Source: JAHEGP01 sp963751595
GTDB lineage: Bacteria > Pseudomonadota > Gammaproteobacteria > Pseudomonadales > JAHEGP01
Length of the DNA stretch: 64,000 nucleotides
Assembly (NCBI GenBank): GCA_963751595.1
Contig: CAVVVC010000009.1
Location: forward strand, 1 to 64,000
Reading direction: 5' to 3'
Part shown: positions 63,772 to 64,000 of the stretch, piece after piece
How positions within the stretch are numbered: position 1 is the first letter of the stretch
Layout of the letters: each line of letters begins with the position of its first letter
Made by a program: the position numbers and the translations under genes
The notes under the pieces: model-generated
The model's input: the letters and a program-made list of their open reading frames with translations, nothing else
Told to the model about the DNA's origin: nothing
Databases searched by the model: none

Positions 63772-64000
63772 GGGGCCTCCGGGTTGGCATCTTGGCGGTT
63801 TACCAGTGTCGCAATACTTGCGTCCATGGCGTGGTGTCGGGTGGTGTCGCTATCAGCCAGCAGCTTGCGGGTATGGCGATACCAGGCGGGGGTGTCTTCG
63901 CGGGCCGCCAGTGCCCGGGGCTCGAGGCCGCTGGTGTTGAGCGGTTGCCAGCCGTCGGGAATCATAGCGGCCAAATCCCACAGGCTGAAGCTGTGCAGGT
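63750..64000 (-). CDS. Hypothetical protein, C-terminal part (cut by window edge)
   Basis: The reading frame is open from the right edge to the stop at 63750, about 82 codons, with no start required inside the window. The visible part reads LHSFSLWDLAAMIPDGWQPL... and WYRHTRKLLADSDTTRHHAMDAS; not recognised. It is hydrophilic with no TM. Overlap with the TlpA-like gene suggests one operon continuing beyond the window. Confidence 0.6.
   Translation of the reverse strand, partial: LHSFSLWDLAAMIPDGWQPLNTSGLEPRALAAREDTPAWYRHTRKLLADSDTTRHHAMDASIATLVNRQDANPEAPCVTSVS

Overview
The window looks like a high-GC, free-living, probably marine gammaproteobacterium. The 16S gene and several gene orders (rnfABCDGE, hda next to a DUF2066 gene and purM/purN, holD-like/rimI) fit the Cellvibrionales, and the 16S text looks most like the OM60/NOR5 (Halieaceae) group. 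That placement is from memory and was not tested by alignment.

Layout. (1) 1-6464: a complete rRNA operon, 16S - tRNA-Ile(GAT) - tRNA-Ala(TGC) - 23S - 5S. Its 16S-23S spacer is unusual: a 172-bp tandem repeat carries 3' halves of tRNA-Ile, there are decayed tRNA-Ile and tRNA-Ala copies, and the 5S 3' end plus terminator is duplicated. (2) 6535-15449: an accessory island of genes typical of bacterial conflict and immune signalling. One minus-strand pair is a SLOG-like Rossmann protein and a deoxyribosyltransferase/TIR-like protein with a TRAFs-binding (DUF4071) region. One plus-strand pair is a patatin lipase and a two-TM SLATT (DUF4231) protein. A translationally coupled pair on the minus strand is a multi-domain TIR protein and an nSTAND NTPase ending in DUF2914. 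A ferritin gene lies between them. This is the best candidate for an undescribed system. (3) 15769-40814: a large surface-polysaccharide locus. It holds GT2 and GT4 glycosyltransferases, methyltransferases, two OafA-type acyltransferases, sulfotransferases, a decayed sulfatase, a PhyH dioxygenase, an aldolase/HAD/CMP-sugar-transferase cassette, the dTDP-rhamnose genes rmlA-C-D-B (rmlD carries a frameshift) and a Wzm/Wzt ABC exporter. The likely product is a rhamnose-containing, possibly sulfated or methylated O-antigen made on the ABC-transporter route. (4) 40905-64000: core metabolism. It holds leuA, a holD-like gene, rimI, an M48 protease, rnfABCDGE, metG, mrp/apbC with a putative IscR site, dcd, a GFA protein, a WS/DGAT acyltransferase, a glutaredoxin-like gene, purN, purM, a DUF2066 gene, hda, an acyl-CoA synthetase, acyP, a TlpA-like lipoprotein and a truncated gene at the right edge.

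How the parts work together. In the island, the TIR, SLOG and deoxyribosyltransferase-like domains are all known or predicted nucleotide (NAD-derived) enzymes or sensors. Patatin, SLATT and the membrane-anchored STAND protein are plausible membrane-acting effectors. In the polysaccharide locus, nucleotide sugars (dTDP-rhamnose and a predicted CMP-ulosonate) feed the glycosyltransferases, the modification enzymes decorate the chain, and Wzm/Wzt exports it. Function calls rest on motifs seen in the translated sequence; no database search was run.
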